Shown: positions 8,088 through 15,864 of the stretch, piece by piece | Layout: each line of letters begins with the position of its first letter | Position numbering within the stretch: the first letter of the stretch is position 1 | DNA from: CAYYGL01 sp964471235 | Lineage (GTDB): Bacteria > Calditrichota > Calditrichia > RBG-13-44-9 > J075 | Direction: 5' to 3' | Assembly (NCBI GenBank): GCA_964471235.1 | Contig: CAYYGL010000035.1 | Coordinates: 1 to 31,383 of the forward strand | DNA length: 31,383 nucleotides | Position numbers and translations under genes: made by a program | Notes under the pieces: model-generated | What the model saw: the letters and a program-made list of their open reading frames with translations, nothing else | What the model was told of the DNA's origin: nothing | Database searches by the model: none

Positions 8088-8896
8088 TTTTCCAGGGAGA
8101 GGTTTTCGCACCAGTGTCGGATTGTCCGGAATTGGATAACAAAATTTTCCCGGCGCCAGAAGTCATTTGCCAGAACAATTCCCTGAATACCGGATGAAAC
8201 GATTCGCTCCAACTCCGGGGGGGAAGTGGGGAAAACCGTAGCCAGGGTTATTAGGTGGGATGGGAGAGAAGATAAAAAAGCCTGTAAACGGTTCCACTCA
8301 ACGCTAATATTTTTGAAAAATTCTTGGGATAGCAGCACACCCGTCAGGGTTTCAGGGTCTATCCCGGCGGGGAGTTCCGGTTTTTCCGGTTCCAGGAGCA
8401 CTTCCAATCCCATCGTATTGGCGGCATCCACAAGCGAGTGCAGAATGGATAAGTCGTTCCAGACGGAATTGATGATTACCGCATCGGCACCGATTGCTTT
8501 TGCCTGGTAAATCTGTACCGGATCGATAAAAAAATCGCGCTGGATTACCGGCAATTCCGTGTGTTGTTTAATTAAATTCAACCAACTGGGATCACCACCG
8601 AGAAAGGTTCTGTCGGTTGCAACGATAACTCCGCTTTCCAAACCGGAGCGAATTAAGCTGTTGGCAATGCGCAACGGCTGAAAGCCATCCAATTGGTGAT
8701 TTTCCGGAAAGAGGAGGGATTTTAGTTCCACAAACACGGGAATATGCGGTGACTGCTGCACCGTAATTTCAATACTGCGGAATTCACCTCCCACGGAAAA
8801 GGCTGCCGCTTTTAATATCTCTTCATTAAATTCCCGCCGCAGGTCTTTTACTTCTTTCTTTTTAGCTTTCAAAATCTTCTTGTAAAGTCGTTTCAT
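8084..8896 (-). CDS. TrpC-like (indole-3-glycerol-phosphate synthase family), divergent active site
   Basis: This 270-residue beta/alpha barrel protein is similar along its length to TrpC, which closes the indole ring of tryptophan from the anthranilate-derived ribulose phosphate. Recognisable blocks are VFVELK (53-59), FLGGDPSWL (98-106), LPVIQRDFFIDPVQIYQAKAIGADAV (115-140) and a LLE segment (167-169). Compared with Sulfolobus IGPS, Glu51, Lys53 and Glu159 are kept (E57, K59, E169). Lys110 is Arg (R120). Asn180 and Ser211 are not conserved. The phosphate-binding SESGI and the following Gly-Ser loop are replaced, and the KRxSPSxG loop is LKSLLFPENHQ. It sits 2 bases after the TrpD-like gene and overlaps mltG by 4. 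It may be a weak IGPS or an enzyme that changed substrate. Confidence 0.75.
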   Translation of the reverse strand: MKRLYKKILKAKKKEVKDLRREFNEEILKAAAFSVGGEFRSIEITVQQSPHIPVFVELKSLLFPENHQLDGFQPLRIANSLIRSGLESGVIVATDRTFLGGDPSWLNLIKQHTELPVIQRDFFIDPVQIYQAKAIGADAVIINSVWNDLSILHSLVDAANTMGLEVLLEPEKPELPAGIDPETLTGVLLSQEFFKNISVEWNRLQAFLSSLPSHLITLATVFPTSPPELERIVSSGIQGIVLANDFWRRENFVIQFRTIRHWCENLSLEK

Positions 8897-8898
8897 AT

Positions 8899-9912
8899 TT
8901 ACAAGTTCCGGCTTACTTCAATCATCGCATCCAGTTTGGCTTTGGCGGCACCACTATCAATCGCTTCACTTGCTTTTTTGATCCCCTGGGCAATTTTTTT
9001 AACCACCCCGGCAATTTTTAAGGCGGCTCCGGCATTGTAAATCGTGATGTCCCTGGGAGCACCGGGTTTACCATTTAGGATGTCCAGAATTATCTGTTTG
9101 TTGGTTTCCGCATCTCCACCCCGAATCGCTTCCACCGGCCAGGTCTTTAATCCGAAATCTCCCGGCTCCACTTCATATTCCTTTATCTCATTGGTAATAA
9201 GTTCCGCCACATAAGTTTTGCCGGAGATATTCATCTCATCCAGCCCGTTTTCCCCACTGACTACCATCACCTGGAACACACCAAACTGCTGCAACACCTC
9301 GGCAATCAGGCGGCAAAGGTTATGATCATATACGCCGATTAATTGTCGTTTGGTAAGCGCCGGCTTGGTAAGGGGGTCTAAAATATTCATAATGGTGCGG
9401 GCGCCGATGCTCTGTCGGATGCCGGCAAAATTACGAGGCAGTGATTTATAACGATGAGCAAAAATAAACGCCAACCCCACTTCATCAAACACCTGGTAAA
9501 ATTGGTCCGGAAATAATTCCGTTTTAATTCCCAGCGCCTGGAGCACATCCGCACTGCCGCATTGACTGGATACGGAATGATAACCATGCTTCACCACTTT
9601 CGCCCCGGCACCGGATGCGACAAACGCTGCCGCCGTGGAAATGTTGAACGTCCCCAGGTTGTCTCCCCCGGTGCCGCTCAAATCGATGGCGTTATCATCA
9701 GAAATTGATAACGGGGTAATCCGCTCCCGATAGGCATCCACAGAACCGGCTATTTCCTCTACCGTACTGCCTTTTAACTGTAATGCTACCAGAAAAGCCG
9801 AAATTTGCGCTTCGGTTGCCTTGCCGGAAAGGATTTGATCCATTACCTCGTAGGCTTCCTTCCGGCTTAAACTCTTGCCTTCCATAAACTTTGCTATCGC
9901 TTCTTTAATCAC
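8899..9912 (-). CDS. TrpD-like anthranilate phosphoribosyltransferase family protein
   Basis: I chose the GTG at 9912 because AAGAGGAA lies 8 bases upstream and it gives the normal family length (337 residues). An in-frame ATG at 9972 would add 20 unlikely residues. TrpD transfers anthranilate to PRPP in tryptophan synthesis. Visible are the N-terminal helical domain, GTGGDNLGTFNISTAAAF (residues 80-97, phosphoribosyl binding), GAGAKVVKHG, SADVLQALG, IRQSIGARTIMN with R166, RQLIGVYD, GLDEMNISG and RGGDAETN. The anthranilate-side motif KHGNRS is KHGYHS (Y111, H112) and the usual HPAM is KSLP (156-159), so aromatic substrate binding may differ. It is followed after 2 bases by the TrpC-like gene. 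No other trp gene is in the window. Confidence 0.8.
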   Translation of the reverse strand: MIKEAIAKFMEGKSLSRKEAYEVMDQILSGKATEAQISAFLVALQLKGSTVEEIAGSVDAYRERITPLSISDDNAIDLSGTGGDNLGTFNISTAAAFVASGAGAKVVKHGYHSVSSQCGSADVLQALGIKTELFPDQFYQVFDEVGLAFIFAHRYKSLPRNFAGIRQSIGARTIMNILDPLTKPALTKRQLIGVYDHNLCRLIAEVLQQFGVFQVMVVSGENGLDEMNISGKTYVAELITNEIKEYEVEPGDFGLKTWPVEAIRGGDAETNKQIILDILNGKPGAPRDITIYNAGAALKIAGVVKKIAQGIKKASEAIDSGAAKAKLDAMIEVSRNL

Positions 9913-9920
9913 AGATATCT

Positions 9921-9928
9921 TTCCTCTT
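9921..9928 (-). promoter_or_regulatory. ribosome binding site that fixes the TrpD-like GTG start
   Basis: On the minus strand AAGAGGAA is followed by 8 bases and then GTG (9912-9910). The upstream ATG pair at 9972/9969 has no comparable purine stretch. Confidence 0.6.
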
Positions 9929-10023
9929 TTGGGTTGGTAATATACGGCTTCAACAAGCCCCGTTTCCATCATTATTCTCTAAAAATTACCCTGCCGCTCG
10001 CTATTGACTTTCCAACTGCCGGC

Positions 10024-10905
10024 TTATGGTTTCCGGTAAAAATCATCCACCAATTTCCGGGCAAATCCGGGAACCGGAAGGGATTTCACCACCGGAATAA
10101 ATTTGTTCTCAAACCTCCACCGCTTCCCTTTCCATTCCGCATGAAGGTATCCCAGGTATTCACCGTCAACACCGCTCTCCATTAATGCCGTATTCCCCCA
10201 TAAGTCAAATCCCCGATGTTGATTGTGGGCCAGAATCATCACATCCAGCCAGGGAAAGCGTTCTGCTAAAGCTCGGGCACGATCCCAGGTCCCATGGAAC
10301 AAAACAATTTGCAAACCATTCCTTTTATTTATCTCTCCTGCCACTCGCCGTAAAACCACCTCCGGTTCCTCAAGTCTCAACGCTTCCGGGGAAATAAACT
10401 CGAAGGAAGGCGGATCGATTAGCCCGACAATGCTGATGGTTACTTTTCCCATCTTCATCTGCATGACATTCTGGGAAAAGTGACGGCTGGCATTCCATCG
10501 TCCGGCATTATGGGAGAGGAATGGTAGAGAACGTTTCCATTTTTGCACGGTTTTAAATATAAAATCCGGGGATTCCACAAATTCCTGATCCCCTAAATTC
10601 AGCGCCGTATAGCCTGCCCGGGAAATCAGGTGGAGCATCACCCGGTTTGCCCGGGGCTGGGAATAGCTGCTTAAAAAATCGCCGCCATCCAATATCAGCA
10701 ACGGGGAGGTTGATACCCGGAAGCTATCAATTAAGGAGAGGATACGGGTAAAGCCGCCAACGACCGAATCTCCACACCCGCAATCATCCAACGCACCATT
10801 CAGGTTGCCGGTATAAAGGAGATGAACGCCGGACCGGGAAATTTTCTGGGAATAAACGGGATGTAAAAAAATGACGAGGAGTAAAAAGCATAAGATTTTC
10901 ATCAT
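10024..10905 (-). CDS. exported metallophosphatase/5'-nucleotidase-like protein, degenerate metal site
   Basis: The family hydrolyses nucleotides or other phosphoesters in the periplasm. I chose ATG 10905 so that the signal peptide (MMKILCFLLLVIFLHPVYSQ) is N-terminal, giving 293 residues. An ATG at 11001 overlaps the upstream stop (ATGA) but would put 32 polar residues ahead of the signal. Family blocks are YTGNLNGALDDCGCG (31-45), VGGFTRI, LLILDGGDFLS, ALNLGDQEF, IVLFHG and ILAHNQHR. Compared with the family pattern (DxH, GDxx, GNHE, H, GHxH), the first motif is NLN and the third is GDQE, so several metal ligands are missing. The C-terminal UshA nucleotide-binding domain is absent. The conserved CGC cluster next to motif one might bind metal or form a disulfide. 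It follows a response regulator and precedes the TrpD-like gene. Confidence 0.7.
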   Translation of the reverse strand: MMKILCFLLLVIFLHPVYSQKISRSGVHLLYTGNLNGALDDCGCGDSVVGGFTRILSLIDSFRVSTSPLLILDGGDFLSSYSQPRANRVMLHLISRAGYTALNLGDQEFVESPDFIFKTVQKWKRSLPFLSHNAGRWNASRHFSQNVMQMKMGKVTISIVGLIDPPSFEFISPEALRLEEPEVVLRRVAGEINKRNGLQIVLFHGTWDRARALAERFPWLDVMILAHNQHRGFDLWGNTALMESGVDGEYLGYLHAEWKGKRWRFENKFIPVVKSLPVPGFARKLVDDFYRKP

Positions 10906-10997
10906 GGATTCGACGCTTGCAAAATTGTAATGGTCACCACCATTAACACTCGGATTCGGGCAGTTCAGCGGAAAATATTCCATTCCCTTTCCGGGGT

Positions 10998-11726
10998 TCA
11001 TTCCGAAATATTGCTTTCATCTGCCAATCGGCAGGCTTCGATCAGAACATTCATGGTAGAACCGTCAATGTTGCGGGTCACCGGCTTCTCGCCCGGTTCA
11101 AACGCAAAGGTGCCTTTTTTCAGGGGGACCAGCCGGTAGATGGCATCCTCACCGGTCAATTCGCCGTATTTTCCATAAAGCATCTGCCCCCTGGAAAACA
11201 CAATTTCCCCTTTTTGTTCTGCCTCAACGGTCAAAACACCGCTACGTTGATTCAGGTTCAATAACTGTATTACCTCGGCTAATGATAAATCCGCTAAATT
11301 TCCCTCAAAGCCTTTCACCATCTCGGAATGCCCGCTGTCAATGGACTTTACCCGGTTTGCTCTTTCTAACAGTGTCCCTACCTTTTCTAACAGAACTGAC
11401 CGGTCCACCGGTTTGATTAAATATTCATCCGCCCCGGCGCGAAACCCGCGAATCTCCATCTCCTGGTCTTCCAGACTGGTGAGGAATATAAAGGGCACCA
11501 TGGGGATGGGGGAATTCTCCCGGATCATCCAGCAAAATTCGATACCGTCAGTGGTCGGCATCATGACGTCGGAAATAACCAGATCCGGAAAAACTTCTTT
11601 GGCGCGTTCTAACCCCTCGTCCCCGTTTGTCGCTTCATACACTTCGTAACCGGCTTTTTCCAAACTGATCCGAAGCAATTTCAAAACATGTATATCATCA
11701 TCAACAATTAAAATTTTGTGTGCCAT
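10998..11726 (-). CDS. response regulator with C-terminal DUF4388 domain
   Basis: This 242-residue cytoplasmic protein has a CheY-like receiver at residues 3-125. It shows the acidic pocket (IVDDD), phospho-acceptor D53 (ISDVMMP), switch Thr T83 and Lys K105 (LIKPVD). After a short linker, residues 139-237 are a DUF4388 (PatA-like) domain. This domain has FEGNLADLSLAEVIQLLNLN, a GVLTVEAEQKGEIVFSRGQMLYG beta part and a FAFEPGE part. DUF4388 occurs in regulators of bacterial signalling and gliding, usually as an interaction domain and not as a DNA binder. The neighbouring response regulator is 150 bases upstream and no histidine kinase is near, so both are probably served by a distant kinase. 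Confidence 0.9.
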   Translation of the reverse strand: MAHKILIVDDDIHVLKLLRISLEKAGYEVYEATNGDEGLERAKEVFPDLVISDVMMPTTDGIEFCWMIRENSPIPMVPFIFLTSLEDQEMEIRGFRAGADEYLIKPVDRSVLLEKVGTLLERANRVKSIDSGHSEMVKGFEGNLADLSLAEVIQLLNLNQRSGVLTVEAEQKGEIVFSRGQMLYGKYGELTGEDAIYRLVPLKKGTFAFEPGEKPVTRNIDGSTMNVLIEACRLADESNISE

Positions 11727-11876
11727 TACGCATCTCGGCTTATGGTTTCTTCAAACGTGTTAAACTATATGTCGGATACTTAAATACAATGTTTAAATGA
11801 ACATGCAGCCAGCAGATTAACCTTCCCCGTTTCGATTTGCCCGGCTGCCCTATTTCCCCGGAGGCAAAAGAGCCGT

Positions 11877-12902
11877 TCATATCTGTTCTCCGGGCAACTC
11901 CGAATACTTTACGCTGGTATTTCTCCCCAGGGATTTTGCCTGATGAAGCGCCTGTTCCGCGCGATGTAACACATCAAATGCCCGGACGGTGTCGTTATTA
12001 TCCGCAATACCCGCACTTACGGTCAATGTTCGAGCTTCTTTCTTCCTTCGGGGAGAGACCCGCTTCAATTCAAAAAAATCCTGATCAAAGTATTTGCTCA
12101 TGGAAACCGCACTGCGGATTCGTTCCGCTTCATAAAAACCGGCGGTTTCCGACTTGCCAGGCTGGATGACGGCAAATCGGTTGTTGCCCAATCGAAACAC
12201 AATGTCAGCCACATCGGTGCTATGTAAAATAACATTCGCTAATTTCATCAACACATAATCGCCGGTATGTTCTCCATAAATCTCGTTTACCTTGCGGAAA
12301 AAGTCAACATCCAGTAAAATTAGTACAAATGAACTGCCGGTTTTGGCAGCATCCGTATAAATTTCCTCCAGACGCTGTTCAAAGTAGGTACGACTGTAAA
12401 TACCGGTAATGTCATCAACCAACTCCGGAAAATGAACTGTTCCGCTGCTCCCCAATTCATCTTCAACAGGTTGGTTCCGATTTTGTTGCCGTAATAAAGA
12501 CAAATTATCCTCCCGCAAACTTTCTATCAGGTGCTTCTTTTGCAACAGAATATTCACCCGGGAATACAGTTCCTTTACATTAAACGGTTTCAGCATATAT
12601 TCATCTGCGCCCAGGTCAAACCCTTTTAAGCGATATTCCTCTTCTGTATAATTGGCAGAAAGAAAAATTATCGGTATATCACGGGTTCTGGGATTTTTCT
12701 TCAGCCTTTCGCATGTCTCGAATCCATTCATGACCGGCATCAGGGCATCCAGAATTATCAGGGACGGCGGATCTTTCTCCACTACGGAAAGCGCTTCTTT
12801 TCCGTTCTCCGCTTTCAGCACCTCAAACTCATAAAATGTAAACAGATGCTCCAGCGTATCCAGCATTTCTTTGTTGTCGTCCACAATCAATATCTTTGCC
12901 AT
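11877..12902 (-). CDS. response regulator with degenerate GGDEF domain
   Basis: I chose ATG 12902 (MAKILIVDDN, 341 residues); the TTG at 12944 would add 14 residues. The receiver occupies residues 2-120, with acceptor D52 (IILDALMP), S82 and K105 (LKPFN). A coiled linker (about 120-150) follows. A diguanylate-cyclase-like domain occupies about 160-325, with DDITGIYSRTYFEQRL, LLDVDFFRKVNEIYGEHTGD and VSAGIADN. The signature GGDEF is GNNRF (239-243), so c-di-GMP synthesis is not expected. It could bind GTP or c-di-GMP, or act only by protein contact. A 150-base gap separates it from the next regulator, so shared transcription is possible. Confidence 0.85.
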   Translation of the reverse strand: MAKILIVDDNKEMLDTLEHLFTFYEFEVLKAENGKEALSVVEKDPPSLIILDALMPVMNGFETCERLKKNPRTRDIPIIFLSANYTEEEYRLKGFDLGADEYMLKPFNVKELYSRVNILLQKKHLIESLREDNLSLLRQQNRNQPVEDELGSSGTVHFPELVDDITGIYSRTYFEQRLEEIYTDAAKTGSSFVLILLDVDFFRKVNEIYGEHTGDYVLMKLANVILHSTDVADIVFRLGNNRFAVIQPGKSETAGFYEAERIRSAVSMSKYFDQDFFELKRVSPRRKKEARTLTVSAGIADNNDTVRAFDVLHRAEQALHQAKSLGRNTSVKYSELPGEQI

Positions 12903-13142
12903 TAGACCAGCGTATTTCGTTTTTACACCACCAACTTTTGCCAAAGGGTTAACAAATTTATCAATGCATTTTAGAGAGTTGTGGAATCATTCGCTATGGG
13001 AAGAGACCGACACTCCCTCCGGCATCCTCTTCATACTTTCTGAGCTTTCCTTCGACAACCACCTTTACCACCGTCTTCGATGAAGATAGATGATCTTCAT
13101 CGGAGTAAAATATAATCAATTCCGGCGGAGACTCAAAATAAA
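12903..13142. other. intergenic region with a long perfect hairpin
   Basis: No gene is supported here. It is the upstream region of the response-regulator gene and lies beyond the terminator of the accB-accC-gcvH unit. Its only clear feature is a hairpin at 13075-13105: CGATGAAGAT (78-87) and ATCTTCATCG (93-102) around a five-base loop, extended outward by three more pairs, one of them T-G. No run of T follows it on either strand. Confidence 0.5.
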
Positions 13143-13194
13143 TTACCCGATATCACTCGATGCAACAACATGTTATCTTCGGGATATCGGGTAA
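13143..13194 (-). terminator. likely Rho-independent terminator of accB-accC-gcvH
   Basis: A perfect 12-base inverted repeat (TTACCCGATATC at 13143-13154, GATATCGGGTAA at 13183-13194) lies 71 bases after the gcvH stop. On the minus strand it is followed by TTTATTTT. The 28-base loop is long, so efficiency is uncertain. Confidence 0.6.
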
Positions 13195-13264
13195 AAACAA
13201 TGCGTTATCATTCCAATTTGTATTCGACAGTCCTTACCATCTTTGTCCGGGAACAAACCCGGTT

Positions 13265-13675
13265 TTATACGGATTCCTCTTCCACCAATCGCTGATACGC
13301 TTTACTATCCAGCAAGTTGTTCACTTCATCCGGGTTGGAGATTTTAATTTTCACCATCCATCCCTCTCCATAAGGGTCCTGGTTTACCGTTTCCGGGGCA
13401 TCTTCCAAATTGGTGTTCACTTCCACAATTTCACCGGACATGGGTGGGTATAAATCCGCCACTGCTTTTACCGCTTCAATGGTGCCAAAACCGGTGGCAT
13501 TTTCGTCCGCTTCTACCACCTGTGTGACTTCGGTTCCCGGTTCCGGTAGCTCAACAAAAACAATGTCGCCTAACTTATCCTGGGCGTAATCGGTAATCCC
13601 TACCACAGCAATGTCACCTTCAATTCTTGCCCATTCGTGCTCTTTGGTGTAATGTAACTCTTCCGGAATATTCAT
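13265..13675 (-). CDS. gcvH: glycine cleavage system H protein (lipoyl carrier)
   Basis: GcvH carries the aminomethyl group on a lipoyl-lysine between the P and T proteins, and in many bacteria is also the entry point for lipoate assembly. The 136-residue protein has HEWARIEGDIAVVGITDYAQ, LGDIVFVELPEPG and the lipoylation motif GTIEAVKAVADLY with K70. It ends with NTNLEDAPETVNQDPYGEGWMVKIK. Between GTEV and FGTIEAV it has about seven residues more than usual (QVVEADENATG), in the loop before the lipoyl hairpin. It is 14 bases after accC with a GGAG ribosome site. No gcvP or gcvT is in the window, so the link to biotin-dependent carboxylase genes is notable. Confidence 0.95.
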   Translation of the reverse strand: MNIPEELHYTKEHEWARIEGDIAVVGITDYAQDKLGDIVFVELPEPGTEVTQVVEADENATGFGTIEAVKAVADLYPPMSGEIVEVNTNLEDAPETVNQDPYGEGWMVKIKISNPDEVNNLLDSKAYQRLVEEESV

Positions 13676-13689
13676 GATATTTCTCCAGG

Positions 13690-15060
13690 TTAAGATTCTA
13701 CAGGAAGTTCATCTTTAACTTTGTTATATATCTTCTCCAAAAAATGAGTATCAAAATTGCCTTCGATAAACTCGGGAGTGTTAATCACAAATTTATGAAA
13801 TGGGATAGTGGTTTTCACACCTTCCACCACAAATTCATCCAATGCCCGGTTTAGCCGGCGAATTGCCTCTGCCCGATTCCGGGCAACGACGATCAATTTG
13901 GCAATCAGGGAGTCATAAAAAGGCGGCACTTCGTAGGAGTTGTAGATATGCGTATCCACCCGCACCCCCGGTCCTCCCGGAAAATGGAGGTTGGTAATCA
14001 TTCCCGGAGAGGGCATAAAATTGTTCATGGGGTCTTCAGCGTTAATACGGCACTCGATGGCGTGCCCGCGGGGAAACACCTCTGCCTGTTTAATCCGCAA
14101 CTTTTCCCCGGCGGCAATCCGAATCTGTTCCTTAATCAGATCAACATTATGCACCATCTCGGTAACCGGGTGTTCTACCTGAATTCGGGTATTCATCTCC
14201 ATAAAATAAAAACTGCCGTCGCTGTCCAGCAAAAATTCAATGGTTCCGGCACTCCGGTATTTCACCTGGCGGGCGCCGGCAACCGCCGCTTCCCCCATTT
14301 TTTTGCGCATTTTAGCATCTACCACCGGGGAGGGCGCTTCTTCAATTAATTTTTGATGGCGCCGCTGAATGGAACATTCCCGCTCTCCCAGGTGAATGAC
14401 GTTGCCATAATTGTCCGCCAATAATTGAATCTCAATATGCCGGGGACTTTCGATATAGCGCTCCATGTATAAATCGGGATTCCCAAACGCAGCTTCCGCC
14501 TCGGCACTTGCCATCATAAAACTGCCGCTTAAGCTCTCTTCCGCTTCCACAATTCGCATCCCTTTTCCACCGCCTCCGGATACGGCTTTTAATATCACCG
14601 GGAAGCCAATTTTCCGGGCAATCTTGAGAGCTTCTTCTTCGGTTTTCACCACCCCCTCACTCCCCGGCACCACCGGCACCCCGGCGGCAATCATGGAGCG
14701 TTTGGCTTCGGATTTATTCCCCATTTTTTCGATCACTTCCGCCGGAGGACCAATAAACACGATCCCACAGGAAGCACACATCTCGGCAAATTCGGCATTT
14801 TCCGCCAAAAATCCGTAACCGGGATGAATGGCATCAGCGCCAGTAATTTCCGCAGCGGCGATAATCTGAGCTTTGTTGAGATAACTTTTACTGCTTTCGG
14901 GAGGACCGATGCAGACACTCTCATCGGCAAAAATGGTGTGGGAAGCGGTCTCATCCTGGGTGGAATAGACCGCAACGGTTTTGACTCCCAGCTCTTTACA
15001 GGCACGAATAATTCGCAGTGCAATTTCACCACGGTTGGCAATCAGTATTTTAGAAAACAC
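13690..15060 (-). CDS. accC: acetyl-CoA carboxylase, biotin carboxylase subunit
   Basis: AccC carboxylates biotin on AccB using ATP and bicarbonate, the first step of fatty acid synthesis. The 456-residue protein has the family's standard length and order. Residues 1-110 are the preATP-grasp domain (ILIANRGEIALRIIRACKELG, HPGYGFLAENAEFAEMC). The ATP-grasp domain follows, with the glycine-rich loop KAVSGGGGKGMRIV and HLGERECSIQRRHQK, and then EMNTRIQVEHPVTEMV with the catalytic region. The C-terminal domain is last. The start is GTG 15060, supported by GGAGGAAG six bases upstream. It is 50 bases after accB and 14 before gcvH. The other acetyl-CoA carboxylase subunits (accA, accD) are not in the window. 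Confidence 0.97.
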   Translation of the reverse strand: MFSKILIANRGEIALRIIRACKELGVKTVAVYSTQDETASHTIFADESVCIGPPESSKSYLNKAQIIAAAEITGADAIHPGYGFLAENAEFAEMCASCGIVFIGPPAEVIEKMGNKSEAKRSMIAAGVPVVPGSEGVVKTEEEALKIARKIGFPVILKAVSGGGGKGMRIVEAEESLSGSFMMASAEAEAAFGNPDLYMERYIESPRHIEIQLLADNYGNVIHLGERECSIQRRHQKLIEEAPSPVVDAKMRKKMGEAAVAGARQVKYRSAGTIEFLLDSDGSFYFMEMNTRIQVEHPVTEMVHNVDLIKEQIRIAAGEKLRIKQAEVFPRGHAIECRINAEDPMNNFMPSPGMITNLHFPGGPGVRVDTHIYNSYEVPPFYDSLIAKLIVVARNRAEAIRRLNRALDEFVVEGVKTTIPFHKFVINTPEFIEGNFDTHFLEKIYNKVKDELPVES

Positions 15061-15066
15061 GTGCAG

Positions 15067-15074
15067 CTTCCTCC
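15067..15074 (-). promoter_or_regulatory. ribosome binding site for the accC GTG start
   Basis: GGAGGAAG on the minus strand ends 6 bases before GTG 15060, supporting this non-ATG start. Confidence 0.6.
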
Positions 15075-15110
15075 ATTCCGTCCTCGCACTGCCAATAGCG
15101 CTCCATCAGA

Positions 15111-15611
15111 TCATTGTTTTTCTATCAAAAAAAGGACCTGGTTGAATTCCACCGGCTGGGCATTCTCTACCAAAATTTTGGCAATCTTGCCGCTGTAGTC
15201 GGATTGAATTTCGTTCATTAACTTCATGGCTTCAATAATACAAAGGGGAGTGCCGGGTGATACCACATCTCCCACCTGAACATAGGGTTCGGCATCCGGA
15301 GAGGGGGCACGGTAAAATGTACCCACCATGGGAGACCGTACCTCATGATACTTTTCACTCTGTGCAGCTTCCAGATCCGCTTCCGATATCTCCGGTTTTG
15401 CAGCCGGTGCCGGTGGCGGGTCATTGACAGCCGCCGGCATAGTGGCAAGGGCATAATTCGCTGCTGCGGAGCCGTTTAATTGCGCGGGAGAGGTATTCAA
15501 TTTGCTGGTTTTACTAATCCGGATTTTCCTGCCTTCCTCTATTAATTCCAGTTCCCCGATGTCACTTTTTTCCACAATTTTAATGAGTTGCTTAATTGAT
15601 TGTATATCCAT
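15111..15611 (-). CDS. accB: acetyl-CoA carboxylase biotin carboxyl carrier protein
   Basis: AccB holds the biotin that AccC carboxylates. I chose ATG 15611 (MDIQSIKQLIKIVEKSD), preceded by GGAGGAAGC; the longer frame to 15704 lacks a site and is out of character. The 166-residue protein has the usual N-terminal helix and LELIEEGRKIRI. An Ala/Pro-rich linker spans about 45-75. The biotinyl domain has VRSPMVGTFYRAPSP, the VGDVVSPGTPLCIIEAMKLMNEI motif with K130 as biotin site, and a final VLFLIEKQ. It is the first gene of accB-accC-gcvH. The 253 bases up to the divergent cupin gene must hold its promoter, which I could not assign. Confidence 0.95.
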   Translation of the reverse strand: MDIQSIKQLIKIVEKSDIGELELIEEGRKIRISKTSKLNTSPAQLNGSAAANYALATMPAAVNDPPPAPAAKPEISEADLEAAQSEKYHEVRSPMVGTFYRAPSPDAEPYVQVGDVVSPGTPLCIIEAMKLMNEIQSDYSGKIAKILVENAQPVEFNQVLFLIEKQ

Positions 15612-15864
15612 GCTTCCTCCGGAAGTGAGATGACTAAGTGAGCAAAAATATAACTTCTGAGGCAATTCTTTGCAAGACATATTTTGTTGGCACGCCATTG
15701 ACAACGATGCCGGAGATTCCCGTCATTGCCACATCTTAACCCGGTGTTGCCTTTCAAAACTACTTGCGGTTTGTTCTTCTCCAAGTTTAATTTTTCCAAT
15801 GGGTAAATTTGCCGGAAAATGCCTATATTCCCCCAGTTACCATAACAAAACCGGAGATAGCAAC

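Noticed and set aside
9913..9972. Twenty-residue N-terminal extension of the TrpD-like protein
   Set aside because: The ribosome site and family length favour the GTG at 9912; the extension is not TrpD-like.
10906..11001. N-terminal extension of the metallophosphatase-like protein from the ATG that overlaps the upstream stop
   Set aside because: It would place 32 polar residues before an otherwise normal signal peptide. Translational coupling through ATGA keeps it possible but less likely.
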